Under the pieces are notes generated by a model. That model searched no databases. It saw only the letters and a program-made list of their open reading frames with translations, and had not been told where the DNA came from. The position numbers were made by a program, and so were the translations under genes. A DNA stretch of 64,000 nt from Entomospira culicis (GTDB lineage: Bacteria > Spirochaetota > Spirochaetia > WRBN01), in NCBI RefSeq assembly GCF_028748145.1, contig NZ_CP118181.1, forward strand, positions 1,240,211 to 1,304,210, in the 5' to 3' direction. Shown piece after piece: positions 17,624-26,615 of the stretch (positions are counted from its first letter, which is position 1; each line of letters starts with the position of its first letter).

Positions 17624-18550
17624 ATGAAACACCCTAAATCCACCATGATTCTCGCCATCATCCTTCTCCTAGCATTGCCCTCCGCGCGCATTCTTCCCAA
17701 GCCAACCCCGCCTCGTAAGGAGCACACTATGCTCTTCTTTAAAGCATCCAGAGAAGAGACCACCCTCTACCTCTTTGGCTCTATTGGGGGCGTCTTTAAA
17801 CCCGATCTCGTCTACCCGCTACCAGCGCGTATTCACCAAGCCCTCGCATCCAGCCAGCTCTATCTTTATCATAGAATTTCCGAAGAAGATATCGCGCACT
17901 TAGACCAAGCAAGCATCAGCCAACAACCGTGGGATAAATTGCTCACCCCAGAAGCGCTCCGACAACTCACCGCCATTGTGCAAGCCATGCCTCTACAGGA
18001 AGAGCAAAAGGCGATCCTCCTCTCCTATCACCCATGGCTAGTTATGCAACTTCTTTATTATAATACCTTGACCCAACTAGGATTTCACGCCCAGTCCGAA
18101 GAAGAGTATCTCCTTAATCACGCGCTAGAAAAAGAGATCCCCAGCAAAACCTTCCAGCTCTTGCCGGCAGAAATTCCCTATCTCTTAACCACCTCGCAAC
18201 GCTATCCCAACGAGCTCTACCAATGGGTGTTTATGAAGTTACGCTTTTTACAGGGGGGAATCAACCTAGCCGAAGCATTACAACATGCGTGGCTCAAAGG
18301 TGATATCGATACAGTATTGGATCAATTAGTGATCTCCCGCTCGCCAGATTTTGCCTTTATGCAAGAAGACGAACTGCTCCTCTACGAAGCAACCAACCAA
18401 ATCATTTGGGCAAGCGTAGATCAATTTCTTAGCTCAACAGAGCATGACCAGCCAACCTTATTCCTCGCTCTACCAGCGGAATACCTCCTAGATAGCGGAG
18501 GCTTTGCCAGCTACCTAGAAGAGATGGGCTTTCAATTGACACAAATATAA
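17624..18550 (+). CDS. TraB/GumN-like exported protein
   Basis: A 308-residue protein with an N-terminal signal peptide (about 1-25, MILAIILLLALPSA core). TLYLFGSIGGVF resembles the opening TraB/GumN motif (usually a LxGTxH), but the expected His is replaced by Gly. The final TLFLALPAEYLLDSGGFASYLEEMGF matches the family's VGAGHLxGxxG end with its His also missing. So it is either a degenerate family member or a remote homologue. Family proteins are proposed metal-dependent hydrolases; loss of both His argues against catalysis here. The upstream in-frame start is rejected because the predicted promoter overlaps it. Confidence 0.55.
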   Translation: MKHPKSTMILAIILLLALPSARILPKPTPPRKEHTMLFFKASREETTLYLFGSIGGVFKPDLVYPLPARIHQALASSQLYLYHRISEEDIAHLDQASISQQPWDKLLTPEALRQLTAIVQAMPLQEEQKAILLSYHPWLVMQLLYYNTLTQLGFHAQSEEEYLLNHALEKEIPSKTFQLLPAEIPYLLTTSQRYPNELYQWVFMKLRFLQGGINLAEALQHAWLKGDIDTVLDQLVISRSPDFAFMQEDELLLYEATNQIIWASVDQFLSSTEHDQPTLFLALPAEYLLDSGGFASYLEEMGFQLTQI

Positions 18551-18569
18551 GTGATGCTAAACATTCAAC

Positions 18570-20321
18570 CTAGCCTCTCTGAGCATGCGCATCAGCACGC
18601 TCAATAAGATCTCGATGAAGCTTACGCCACTTTGCCTCGTTTTCCACAAGTGGCTCACGCTTGGTGTCTACCATCAAACGTAACATCGGCTCGGTTTTGC
18701 TCCCACGCAACCAAAAGGCTACCACCAGTTCACCATCCACATCGTACAAATGGATGCGCATACCACCAAGCGCCGGCGCTTGTAACACCGGAAAATCTTC
18801 GCGCCCTTCGTAGTGAAAGATTTTGTAATGACTCAACCGATCGCGGGGATGCTCTGCTTGCCACTGTGCCCAAACTGACGCTAAAAGCTCTACGTACGCG
18901 CGCTTCAGCTCATAAGGCGTACTCGTTGTCTTTACTAAGGCCTCAGGTGCTACCACCGATGTTGTTTGATAGGCAGGTAAATGCGCCAAAATATCAGCAA
19001 TCGTCCAATAGCTCGGAGCAACGCCTAATCGTTTCTGTGCATAATGCATTAAGGTGGTGCCATCATGCTCCATAAAGAGAAGATTGATAAGGGCCAGTAA
19101 TGTCGTTAGCGGATCGCGCACCGTGCTAGGATGGATAATAGTACCCCCATTCGAGCCCTCACCGGCGATGGGAACAAGATGATGACAGTGGCGTAAGTGC
19201 GTCGCCTGTGCCAATACATTTGCTTCCCCAGTCTCTGATCGATGGCACGTAACCCCAAAGCGATCGCAAATGTCCTCAATACGTAGACTCGTTGCGTCGT
19301 TCACCACAATCGAAATCTCTTGCTCGCTGGGGCGCATCGCCGTATAAGCCAGCATGGCTAAAACACTTAGGCTAAAAGTCGTCTGTGCATCCATCACTTG
19401 GGCTTTACCTTCGCCATCGATATAGACCAAGTTGCCCCGATCGCCATCGCAATCGACCACAATACCCAATTGGTAACGCGGATCTACTTGAAACATCCGC
19501 TCTAATTCGCTCTGACACAGCGCTAAAGAGTCGCCCTCTGGTACAATTGCATGGTGAAATTGTCCTAACTGACCCCCCATCTTATGCACCTGTACACCAA
19601 GCGACTCCAAGACACTCTGATCGATACTATTGATTCGTGCAGATCCATTAAAATCGATCACCACGCCAAAACCACCTGCCTGCTGGATGGCGCTTCTTAA
19701 CTTATCTATGTGATTATTCTCTAAATTCAACAGCGATCCAACCAAAGATTCTCGATAACTCTGTGAGGCTCGCAACTTCAGCGCGCTATCCGCCAAAATA
19801 GGCGTACTCTCTAGCGGGCAAAGGTACGCAAACTCTTCTGCCAAAAGCGCACGAAAAATCGTAATCACCCGTACACTGGCCTCCCCACCTAACACTCCGC
19901 CGTCAGCTAAACCAAACTTAAAACCATTGTATCCCACCGGATTATGGCTCGCGCTCACATAGAAAAAGGCATCATACTCGCCACTAGCACGCACATATGC
20001 CAAGACCTCCGGCAAAGTAACAATTCCAATATAGGCATACTCCACCTCTTGTGAAGAGAGTCCCAAAGTTACATGCGAAACGAGCGCCCCACCCGTAGGA
20101 CGCGTATCGCGGGCAAGTAACACCCGAGGAGATGCTTCAGCATTTATCTCTTTAAGATAGCGCGAAAAGGCGATGCCAGCCACATAAGCAATCCAGCCAT
20201 CCACCTCATTGATACTGGGATCTAAACTCTCTTCCTCCCGATCCTCAGTGAAAATCTTGCGCCAACCACTCGCGGACAAAATCATGCTATCCAACGCATC
20301 AGCTATCTCTCTACCCATCAT
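18570..20321 (-). CDS. Phosphoglucomutase/phosphomannomutase family protein
   Basis: An alpha-D-phosphohexomutase, interconverting hexose 1- and 6-phosphates. The 583-residue protein shows RDTRPTGG, the catalytic phosphoserine loop YVSASHNPVGYNGFKF, the metal-binding loop VVDCDGDRGNLV (DxDxDR), the sugar-recognition loop AGEGSNGG and a C-terminal phosphate-binding region (WLRGSKTEPMLRLM). The substrate (glucose versus mannose or glucosamine) cannot be read from this. GAGG precedes the ATG. It is the last gene of the deoD-queG-SBP run. Confidence 0.9.
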   Translation of the reverse strand: MMGREIADALDSMILSASGWRKIFTEDREEESLDPSINEVDGWIAYVAGIAFSRYLKEINAEASPRVLLARDTRPTGGALVSHVTLGLSSQEVEYAYIGIVTLPEVLAYVRASGEYDAFFYVSASHNPVGYNGFKFGLADGGVLGGEASVRVITIFRALLAEEFAYLCPLESTPILADSALKLRASQSYRESLVGSLLNLENNHIDKLRSAIQQAGGFGVVIDFNGSARINSIDQSVLESLGVQVHKMGGQLGQFHHAIVPEGDSLALCQSELERMFQVDPRYQLGIVVDCDGDRGNLVYIDGEGKAQVMDAQTTFSLSVLAMLAYTAMRPSEQEISIVVNDATSLRIEDICDRFGVTCHRSETGEANVLAQATHLRHCHHLVPIAGEGSNGGTIIHPSTVRDPLTTLLALINLLFMEHDGTTLMHYAQKRLGVAPSYWTIADILAHLPAYQTTSVVAPEALVKTTSTPYELKRAYVELLASVWAQWQAEHPRDRLSHYKIFHYEGREDFPVLQAPALGGMRIHLYDVDGELVVAFWLRGSKTEPMLRLMVDTKREPLVENEAKWRKLHRDLIERADAHAQRG

Positions 20322-20373
20322 TTATCGCCTCTCAACCTAAAATATTTCTTTTTTCTTTATGCTTGATATGCGT

Positions 20374-21915
20374 TTATAGCACATCAACCAGCGATATCAT
20401 CTCACTCTTACGTAGATACTCAAAACGCTGGCGTCCCAAAGGATTACGACCAAACCCCCACCACGCCGAAGCAGGGACAATCTCGCGATCCACCAAGAAA
20501 TTCATCGGAATGACCACGCCACTTGCCATGAGCAACGCCTCACTCTGCGCAAGCTTTAGCAGACGCTCCTTGCCTGTCAAAAAGTGCGATGCTTCAATCA
20601 TCGCGTCAAACTGCGCACTACGAAACGTACTCTGATTGTAACGCGAGTCCGTCAACCATAACGACAAAAATGTCAACGGATCGAGATACTCGCCACTCCA
20701 GCCCTGCTCCACCAACGCAATGCCATCCCACTGCGAACTGTCATAATACTCCGACGAATCCAAGGTGTGCAATTGTACGTCGATGCCGGCGCGTTGCCAA
20801 GCCTGTTGCATTAACAGCGCGCGCGGATCGTCCAACGAAAAGAGCAACACATGAAGCGTCGGTAAGCCCTCGGCTTCGGGGTAGCCTGCCTGCTCCAAAA
20901 GAGACATCCCCTCGCTGTAATCGCTGTTAATTCCTAAAATTGTGGGATAATCCTTATGTGGTGGTACCAACGATTGCGCCATCGGCATACCACTATCGCG
21001 CATCATATTTAGCGGAAGCAACTTAATCAAAGCCCTACGCACAGTGCCTTGCGCATACGCCCCCTCTCGCGCGACAAAGGTATAATATTGGGAAGAGTAG
21101 CGCTGTGTCGCTAAAAATTTATGATCGTGCGTAAGTTGACTGGGCAGAAGATTTCTCGCCCAATCAAGCTTTCCCTCGGTCAACTGCACATCAATAGAAG
21201 CCTCTTCTTGGTGAAAGTGTACTTCAATTGTCGTAATCTCCACCTGATCGGCTTGCCAATAAAGACGATTTCGCCGTAAAATAATGCCATCTTCACTCTC
21301 GCCAGCGTAGAGATATGGGCCACTAAAGGGAATCGCGCGAGGGTCGCTCCAACGCAAGGGAAGCTGACTGCCACTCAAAGGAGAGAGGGCAGGATGTGCC
21401 AAGATCTCAAAAAAATAGGGCGCAGGGTGGCGCAGGCGAAAGAGAATTTCACGCTCGTTTAGCACCTCAATTCCTAGGGCTCGCAGATCGCTCTCTTCTC
21501 CTAAGCTATAATCCTTAACTCCTTCTATCATATAGAGAAGTTCGGCATTAGGATTTGCGCGATTAGGGTCAATTAAACGGAGAATCGATCGATAAAAACT
21601 CTGTGCAGTAATCGCGCTTCCATCCGAAAAACGAAGCTTAGGACGTAACGTAAAACGATACTCCAAGCCATCAGCGCTCACCTGCCACGCCTGCGCTAAT
21701 GCCGGCAGAGGCTCAAGGGAATTTGCATCCAGACGCACCAACCCCTGATAGACCGCAGAAAAGAGGATATGTTCATCGTCATGTTCGATAGCTTGCGGAT
21801 CCCAATTAAATTGATGTGCCGGTAAGGCTAGGCGTAAAATCGTACTCTCGGGGTTCGCCCAACTTGACATCGCAAATATGCTTACTACCCCGATAATCCC
21901 CAAAAATCTATTCAC
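20374..21915 (-). CDS. Oligopeptide-type ABC transporter substrate-binding protein (SBP_bac_5), orphan
   Basis: A 513-residue exported protein of the OppA/DppA class. It has a signal peptide (VNRFLGIIGVVSIFAMSSWA), then LRLALPAHQFNWDP, SAVYQGLVRLD, LAQAWQVSADGLEYRFTLRP and SDGSAITAQSFYRSILR, all family landmarks. I place the start at GTG 21915 because AAAAGGAG lies 7 bases upstream; the longer frame lies in queG. It overlaps the end of queG by 8 bp. No permease or ATPase genes are near, so it would have to work with a transporter encoded elsewhere. No lipobox Cys is seen. Confidence 0.88.
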   Translation of the reverse strand: MNRFLGIIGVVSIFAMSSWANPESTILRLALPAHQFNWDPQAIEHDDEHILFSAVYQGLVRLDANSLEPLPALAQAWQVSADGLEYRFTLRPKLRFSDGSAITAQSFYRSILRLIDPNRANPNAELLYMIEGVKDYSLGEESDLRALGIEVLNEREILFRLRHPAPYFFEILAHPALSPLSGSQLPLRWSDPRAIPFSGPYLYAGESEDGIILRRNRLYWQADQVEITTIEVHFHQEEASIDVQLTEGKLDWARNLLPSQLTHDHKFLATQRYSSQYYTFVAREGAYAQGTVRRALIKLLPLNMMRDSGMPMAQSLVPPHKDYPTILGINSDYSEGMSLLEQAGYPEAEGLPTLHVLLFSLDDPRALLMQQAWQRAGIDVQLHTLDSSEYYDSSQWDGIALVEQGWSGEYLDPLTFLSLWLTDSRYNQSTFRSAQFDAMIEASHFLTGKERLLKLAQSEALLMASGVVIPMNFLVDREIVPASAWWGFGRNPLGRQRFEYLRKSEMISLVDVL

Positions 21916-22759
21916 TATCCAACTCCTTTTGCACCGCCCAACGCATCGCTCGAGACCACGCCCGCACCCGCGCATTGAGCATCAACGCCTCTTTATCTAA
22001 CCAACTAAATTTCAATGGTGATGACTTCACTGCCTTTTGAATATCGGCTAAATCCCCGCGTTCCCAAAGAGCCAAATCGCACCAAGGCTCTAAAGTTGCT
22101 TCAGCGGCGGCCTCTTTGTAGTATGCCAGCGCCGATTTATTGTAAGGGCAGACATTTTGACAGATATCGCACCCGTAAATGACCGGCAAATTATCGCTGA
22201 CGGGGAGCATGCCATTACTCGCCATTGATTGTAAGCAGAGCGTTCGATCAAGACGATAGGCATGGTGCAACGCGTTGGGAGGACACGCCCTTTGGCAGAG
22301 ATTGCACGAGAGACAACGCTCGGCAACACGATTGACCGGTTGCAGGTGAAGAAAGTAGAGCGGAAGCTCCACCGCAAGCAATACAACAAACGAACCCCAA
22401 CCATCCACAATCACTAAAGAATTTTTGCCGTACACGCCAATGCCTGCATCCACAGCAAGCTTCTTTTCGTTGAGATGACGAGAATTGCAAGCAATGCTAA
22501 AGCTCTTGGGTGGAAGGTTGAAGAGCGAGGCTAAATCTTTGCGCAACTCTTTGGCAAGACGCACCGCCGCCTGATAATTATCATGACAGGCAAAGAGACC
22601 CATCACCTGCCGACTCTCTTGCGTAGCAGATAAATAGGGGACAGCAAGGGTGAGATAACTAGAACCATGCTGGTTAGCTACCCCTGCTTGTAAGAAACCA
22701 CGACCTAAGGCGAGCGCTTTGCACTGTGCAATAAGATCGTCCGAAGATAGGTGCACCAA
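21908..22759 (-). CDS. queG: Epoxyqueuosine reductase QueG-like, short form
   Basis: QueG reduces epoxyqueuosine to queuosine in tRNA using cobalamin and two 4Fe-4S clusters. Both clusters are visible: CLSCNLCQRACP and CDICQNVCPYN. The region GIGVYGKNSLVIVDGWGSF corresponds to the conserved GWxGKN/G-S-x-x-x-L segment. The protein is about 283 residues, shorter than the 370-390 of E. coli or B. subtilis QueG, lacking the C-terminal HEAT-like part. The start is probably TTG 22759 or GTG 22756, just after AAGGGA; the longer frame runs into deoD. tgt at 46.6 kb acts earlier in the same pathway. Confidence 0.85.
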   Translation of the reverse strand: MVHLSSDDLIAQCKALALGRGFLQAGVANQHGSSYLTLAVPYLSATQESRQVMGLFACHDNYQAAVRLAKELRKDLASLFNLPPKSFSIACNSRHLNEKKLAVDAGIGVYGKNSLVIVDGWGSFVVLLAVELPLYFLHLQPVNRVAERCLSCNLCQRACPPNALHHAYRLDRTLCLQSMASNGMLPVSDNLPVIYGCDICQNVCPYNKSALAYYKEAAAEATLEPWCDLALWERGDLADIQKAVKSSPLKFSWLDKEALMLNARVRAWSRAMRWAVQKELDSE

Positions 22760-22766
22760 CGCGCAA

Positions 22767-23486
22767 TTATCCCTTTGCGTGCATCTTAACGAGCGACTCC
22801 AAAGCAATCTCCATCATCTGCGTGAAGGTGTTTTGACGCTCCTCAGCCGAAGTGCTCTCGCCCGTAACGATATGATCGCTCACCGTGACTAATGTAAGCG
22901 CACGCGCACGATGCTTCGCAGCGAGGGTGTAGAGACCGGCAGCCTCCATCTCCACGGCAAGTACGCCATACTTTGCCCACTTTTCGTAGAATTTAGGATT
23001 ATCATCATAAAAGATATCACTAGAGAGAATTGTCCCTTTACGCAAGGCAAAGCCCAACTCTTCAGCCGATTGCGCGGCGGCCAAGGCGAGGTCGAAGTCG
23101 GCAGCGGGAGCAAAATCTAAGCCGTTAAAGCGATCTTTGTTGACACCGCTAGTGGTGCTTGCCGCCGTACCAAGAATAATCTCGCGCACTTTAATCTCTT
23201 CGTGGATAGCGCCAGCCGATCCGATGCGAATCAAATTTTTGCAACCATAGTTTGCCAACAACTCATGTACATAAATCGAGATAGAGGGAATCCCCATGCC
23301 CGTACCCTGCACGCTCACGGGAACGCCTTTGTACGTACCCGTAAAACCAAACATGTTGCGTACGCTATTGTACTGTTTGACATTTTCTAAATAATTATCG
23401 GCAATAAATTTAGCACGTAATGGGTCGCCCGGTAATAAGATATTGGGAGCGATCTCTCCCACTTTTGCTTCGTTGTGCGCTGTCAT
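22767..23486 (-). CDS. deoD: Purine nucleoside phosphorylase, DeoD type
   Basis: DeoD phosphorolyses purine (deoxy)nucleosides to base and (deoxy)ribose-1-phosphate. The 239-residue protein has LLPGDPLRAKFIA (phosphate binding), GTGMGIPSISIY, RIGSAGAI, EMEAAGLYTLA (ribose-binding Met-Glu) and TVSDHIVTGE (catalytic Asp). AGGAGG precedes the ATG. It heads a tight minus-strand run with queG, the peptide-binding protein and the hexomutase; the hexomutase could process phosphosugars, but a shared pathway is not evident. Confidence 0.96.
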   Translation of the reverse strand: MTAHNEAKVGEIAPNILLPGDPLRAKFIADNYLENVKQYNSVRNMFGFTGTYKGVPVSVQGTGMGIPSISIYVHELLANYGCKNLIRIGSAGAIHEEIKVREIILGTAASTTSGVNKDRFNGLDFAPAADFDLALAAAQSAEELGFALRKGTILSSDIFYDDNPKFYEKWAKYGVLAVEMEAAGLYTLAAKHRARALTLVTVSDHIVTGESTSAEERQNTFTQMMEIALESLVKMHAKG

Positions 23487-23497
23487 CGCAAACCTCC

Positions 23498-23539
23498 TAG
23501 AGTATACTCTATTTTATCATATTTGGGATGGTTTGTCTA
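23498..23539 (-). promoter_or_regulatory. Predicted promoter and palindromic operator candidate for deoD
   Basis: Minus-strand TAGACA (23539-23534), 17-nt spacer, TAAAAT (23516-23511). A perfect 14-bp palindrome TAGAGTATACTCTA (23498-23511) sits at the expected transcription start, where a repressor could bind. Confidence 0.55.
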
Positions 23540-23545
23540 GTGAAA

Positions 23546-23577
23546 GAAAAAAAATAGCCTCTACACCGAGAGGCTAT
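23546..23577 (-). terminator. Terminator of the downstream lipoprotein gene
   Basis: 9-bp stem ATAGCCTCT / AGAGGCTAT (23554-23562, 23569-23577) followed on the minus strand by a T run (A run 23546-23554 on plus). Confidence 0.85.
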
Positions 23578-23600
23578 CTACAAGAACACAGAAGGCAAAG

Positions 23601-24053
23601 TTACTTAACAGCTTTAATCTTAACCTCACGTTTAACTTCTTTGTCATTATGATCTCTCGTGGTAACAGTAATGGTAAACTTGTCGCCCTTCTTAACTACA
23701 ATAGGAAGCGCAGTAACCACCATATCAAGCATCTCTTGGTCGCGATCTGCGGCTAGATTTTGTATTACCAATAATTTCCCATTTGGATCAACACTCACTT
23801 TGAGATTCACTAAGGTGTTCTCAACTGTGTTGATAAACTTGTCGTCTTCCGTAAGTTTTGCAAAATCTGCATCACTCATCGAACTAAGCTTTACGCCGTT
23901 CCAGTAAGCCGACAATACCAATCCATTAGTAGCGGATAGAGACAACTCTCCACCTTCCCAATCCAACCCTTCTTTTGCTACTTTGTTGCTAGGGCTACAG
24001 CTAGCTAGTACTAATGCCATTGCCAAAAATAAAGCAATTCCTTTCTTCCACAT
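23601..24053 (-). CDS. Small lipoprotein, paralogue of the neighbouring 24228-24737 gene
   Basis: A 150-residue lipoprotein with signal peptide MWKKGIALFLAMALVLASC and lipobox LASC (Cys19). The body is beta-rich: LDWEGGELSLSATNGLVLSAYWNGVKLSSM, then KVSVDPNGKLLVIQN, then VKKGDKFTITVTTRD. Every block has a counterpart in the neighbouring lipoprotein. The final part looks Ig-like or cadherin-like, which I cannot confirm. It has its own promoter, ribosome site and terminator. Function unknown. Confidence 0.85.
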   Translation of the reverse strand: MWKKGIALFLAMALVLASCSPSNKVAKEGLDWEGGELSLSATNGLVLSAYWNGVKLSSMSDADFAKLTEDDKFINTVENTLVNLKVSVDPNGKLLVIQNLAADRDQEMLDMVVTALPIVVKKGDKFTITVTTRDHNDKEVKREVKIKAVK

Positions 24054-24084
24054 ACTATTCTCCTATGTATACAAGATATTTTTC

Positions 24085-24113
24085 ATAATATATAAAATAA
24101 TGATTCCTGTCAA
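24085..24113 (-). promoter_or_regulatory. Predicted promoter of the 150-aa lipoprotein gene
   Basis: Minus-strand TTGACA (24113-24108), 17-nt spacer, TATTAT (24090-24085). Confidence 0.75.
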
Positions 24114-24170
24114 TATGTTTTTAAAAAAATTCTTAAAAATGATATACAAACTAATCAAAAATATATTGAC

Positions 24171-24196
24171 CATAAAAAGCCTCCAAAATGGAGGCT
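24171..24196 (-). terminator. Terminator of the 169-aa lipoprotein gene
   Basis: 8-bp stem AGCCTCCA / TGGAGGCT (24178-24185, 24189-24196) with a 3-nt loop and a T run on the minus strand. Confidence 0.8.
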
Positions 24197-24227
24197 ATCA
24201 AAAAAATACACCTATTACGAGTGTAGG

Positions 24228-24737
24228 TTATTCCACAATATTAACCACCACCTCACGCGTAACGCTCTGCCCACTCGCATCATCAAATGTAATACTTACC
24301 GTAACAGAGTCGCCTTTCTTCGCTGCACCGGTTATCGTTGTAACGCGTAAGTCCCAGCCCTCTTGCTCCTCATGCATATTACCCGTTACATACACTTTAC
24401 CTTCAGGCTTTACACTCGTCTTTAAACCCTTCGTATCAATAGCAATCAACGTATTTTCAAAGTCTTCATCATTTAGCAGATTATCAAAATACTCAGCATC
24501 CATCGTACTCAGCTTTTCCCCGTTCCAATGTGCGGACAAGATAAAACCTTGGTTTACAGGATTATTGCTAAGCGATAGCTCACCACCCAGCCAATCAAAC
24601 CCTTCTTCTGATACAGGGCGAATCTCTTGCCATTGGTTATTATCATCATTATCATCATCAGCACCTTTGTTTTTAGGGCTACAGCTAGCCAATACAAAAG
24701 CTATCGTTAAAAATAAAAAAAGACTCTTCTTCCACAT
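24228..24737 (-). CDS. Small lipoprotein, paralogue of the 23601-24053 gene
   Basis: A 169-residue lipoprotein with signal peptide MWKKSLFLFLTIAFVLASC, closely matching its neighbour's. It carries an acidic linker (GADDDNDDNNQ) absent from the neighbour, then FDWLGGELSLSNN, FILSAHWNGEKLSTMD, KTSVKPEGKVYVTGNM and AAKKGDSVTVSITFDD, aligning block by block with the paralogue. It is independently transcribed, with its own promoter and terminator. Function unknown. Confidence 0.85.
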   Translation of the reverse strand: MWKKSLFLFLTIAFVLASCSPKNKGADDDNDDNNQWQEIRPVSEEGFDWLGGELSLSNNPVNQGFILSAHWNGEKLSTMDAEYFDNLLNDEDFENTLIAIDTKGLKTSVKPEGKVYVTGNMHEEQEGWDLRVTTITGAAKKGDSVTVSITFDDASGQSVTREVVVNIVE

Positions 24738-24770
24738 CGTCCTATTCTCCTATTTCTTAGAATAATCCTA

Positions 24771-24799
24771 ACTATAAACAAAATCATTAAAATTGTCAA
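24771..24799 (-). promoter_or_regulatory. Predicted promoter of the 169-aa lipoprotein gene
   Basis: Minus-strand TTGACA (24799-24794), 17-nt spacer, TATAGT (24776-24771). Confidence 0.75.
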
Positions 24800-24868
24800 C
24801 ATACTATATAAAAATTTCTTTATTATCAAAAATCACTATTCCATCCTCCAAAATTTTCCCCGCACGTC

Positions 24869-24897
24869 TTGATTTCTCTTGCTAAGCGATCTATAAT
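24869..24897 (+). promoter_or_regulatory. Predicted promoter of apt-ldh2
   Basis: TTGATT (24869-24874), 17-nt spacer, TATAAT (24892-24897), about 64 nt of leader before apt. Confidence 0.8.
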
Positions 24898-24967
24898 AGA
24901 GATTGTTTTTCCCCGCTAATGCGATTATATTTTGAGGAGTGCCACCCACACAAGGAGATAAATTCTA

Positions 24968-25507
24968 ATGAACGAACCGTTTGATATCGATGCATATATT
25001 GGTAAAGTGCCAAACTTTCCTAAGGAGGGGATTCTCTTTTATGATATCAGCCCGATTCTTCAGCATCCGCCTGCGCTTGCCCATGTTATCCAGAAGATTC
25101 AGCATCACTATAAAGATCAACCCATCGATGCCATTGCCGGCTTAGAGGCACGTGGCTTCTACTTTGCACCTGCCCTTGCTATCGCGATGCAAAAGCCCTT
25201 CTACCCCATCCGTAAAGCAGGCAAGCTCCCCGGCAAAGTTGATAGCCAAAGCTACGACCTAGAGTATGGCTCTGCCAGCATCGAGATGCAACCAGCCCCC
25301 CAACTTGCCGGTAAGCGCGTGCTCCTCCTCGACGACCTCATCGCCACAGGTGGCACACTACAGGCCGCAGCGACCCTTTTACAGCGTCAAGGCGCTACCG
25401 TAGAAGATCTCTGTGGCGTCATTGGGCTTCCCTTCCTCAACTACCAAGAGAGCCTTGCCAGTTTCCGCATTTATACTTTAATTAACTACGATAAGGAGAA
25501 TTTATAA
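24968..25507 (+). CDS. apt: Adenine phosphoribosyltransferase
   Basis: Apt salvages adenine to AMP with PRPP. The 179-residue protein has PNFPKEGILFYDISPIL, GLEARGFYFAPALA (adenine-site region), RKAGKLPG and the PRPP loop VLLLDDLIATGGTLQAA, all diagnostic. AAGGAG lies upstream of the ATG. The stop lies 1 bp before the start of the Ldh2-type dehydrogenase, so the two are co-transcribed. Confidence 0.96.
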   Translation: MNEPFDIDAYIGKVPNFPKEGILFYDISPILQHPPALAHVIQKIQHHYKDQPIDAIAGLEARGFYFAPALAIAMQKPFYPIRKAGKLPGKVDSQSYDLEYGSASIEMQPAPQLAGKRVLLLDDLIATGGTLQAAATLLQRQGATVEDLCGVIGLPFLNYQESLASFRIYTLINYDKENL

Positions 25508-25508
25508 C

Positions 25509-26603
25509 ATGTCCAACCAACCCTATGTGCAGATCGCCTATGACGATCTGGTAACCCTCGTGAAGGATATTTTTGTCGGTGCCAAGGTGAGTGCCGATAA
25601 CGCCCAAGCTGCCGCCGATGTCCTTGTCATGGCCGATGCCCAAGGCATTAGTAGTCATGGCGTTGCCCGTACCCAGCGCTATCTTAACGACATCGCCAAG
25701 GGAGTAACCCACCCCGATACGCCACACCAAGTCCTCAAAAGTGGCCCCTCGTTTGAGGTTTGGGAGGGCAACCACGGCTTAGGTTCTGTCCTCTCCAACA
25801 AAGCCATGAAGCGCGCTATCGAGCTGGCAAAAAACTCTGGGGTAGGCATGATTAGCGTACGATGTAGTAGCCACCACGGTATCACCAGCTACTACACCCA
25901 CGAAGCTCTTGCCCACGACATGATCGGCGTCGCCATGACCAACACCGCCCCCCTAGGCATCCCCACCGGTGGACTTGGCGCGCGCTTTGGTACCAATCCC
26001 TTAGCCTTCGCCGCTCCTACCACGGGCAAGCTTCCCCCCTTTATCCTAGATATGGCCACCACCAACGTTACCCGTGGCGCTGTGGAGATCAAACTGCGTA
26101 ATGGCGACCCCATTCCAGATGGTTGGGCAATCGACAGCGAAGGGAAAACCCCCACCGACGCCAAAGCCTTTCTCGATGGACTACTCAACCTTGAAGGTGG
26201 ACTGCTACCCCTAGGCGGTGCCAGTGCAGGACACAAAGGCTACGGGCTTGCCATGATGGTCGAGATCTTCACCTCGCTCTTGTGCGGAGGCGATTACGGC
26301 ATCAATGTGCGCGATACCCCAGAGACCGCCGCCTGCGTCAACCACTTCTTCATGGCAATCGATATCAAACAATTTCGCGATTTAGATCACTTTAAAACCG
26401 ATATGGACGACTACCTCCAGATGATGCTCGATACCAAGCGCGCCGATCCGCTCAAACCCATCTACTACGCAGGGCAAATCCCTCACGCCAACATGGTTAC
26501 CGCCAAAAAGGATGGCGTAAAGATTCTCGCCTCGGTGTATGAAGAGCTCAAGAGCATCGCCAACAAATACAGCGTACACGTGCCTAGCGCCAAAGCACTC
26601 TAA
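25509..26603 (+). CDS. Malate/L-lactate dehydrogenase family (Ldh2) oxidoreductase
   Basis: An NAD(P)-dependent 2-hydroxyacid dehydrogenase of the Ldh2/YlbC/ComC family, structurally unrelated to classical LDH. The 364-residue protein has the family signature GISSHGVARTQRYL (catalytic His), the second cluster CSSHHGITSYY, MTNTAPLGIPTGG, RFGTNPLAFAAP, ILDMATTNVTRG and GHKGYGLAMMVEIF. The substrate (malate, lactate, ureidoglycolate or similar) cannot be read from motifs. It follows apt at 1 bp and ends at a terminator. Confidence 0.92.
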   Translation: MSNQPYVQIAYDDLVTLVKDIFVGAKVSADNAQAAADVLVMADAQGISSHGVARTQRYLNDIAKGVTHPDTPHQVLKSGPSFEVWEGNHGLGSVLSNKAMKRAIELAKNSGVGMISVRCSSHHGITSYYTHEALAHDMIGVAMTNTAPLGIPTGGLGARFGTNPLAFAAPTTGKLPPFILDMATTNVTRGAVEIKLRNGDPIPDGWAIDSEGKTPTDAKAFLDGLLNLEGGLLPLGGASAGHKGYGLAMMVEIFTSLLCGGDYGINVRDTPETAACVNHFFMAIDIKQFRDLDHFKTDMDDYLQMMLDTKRADPLKPIYYAGQIPHANMVTAKKDGVKILASVYEELKSIANKYSVHVPSAKAL

Positions 26604-26615
26604 CCAAAAAATGAT

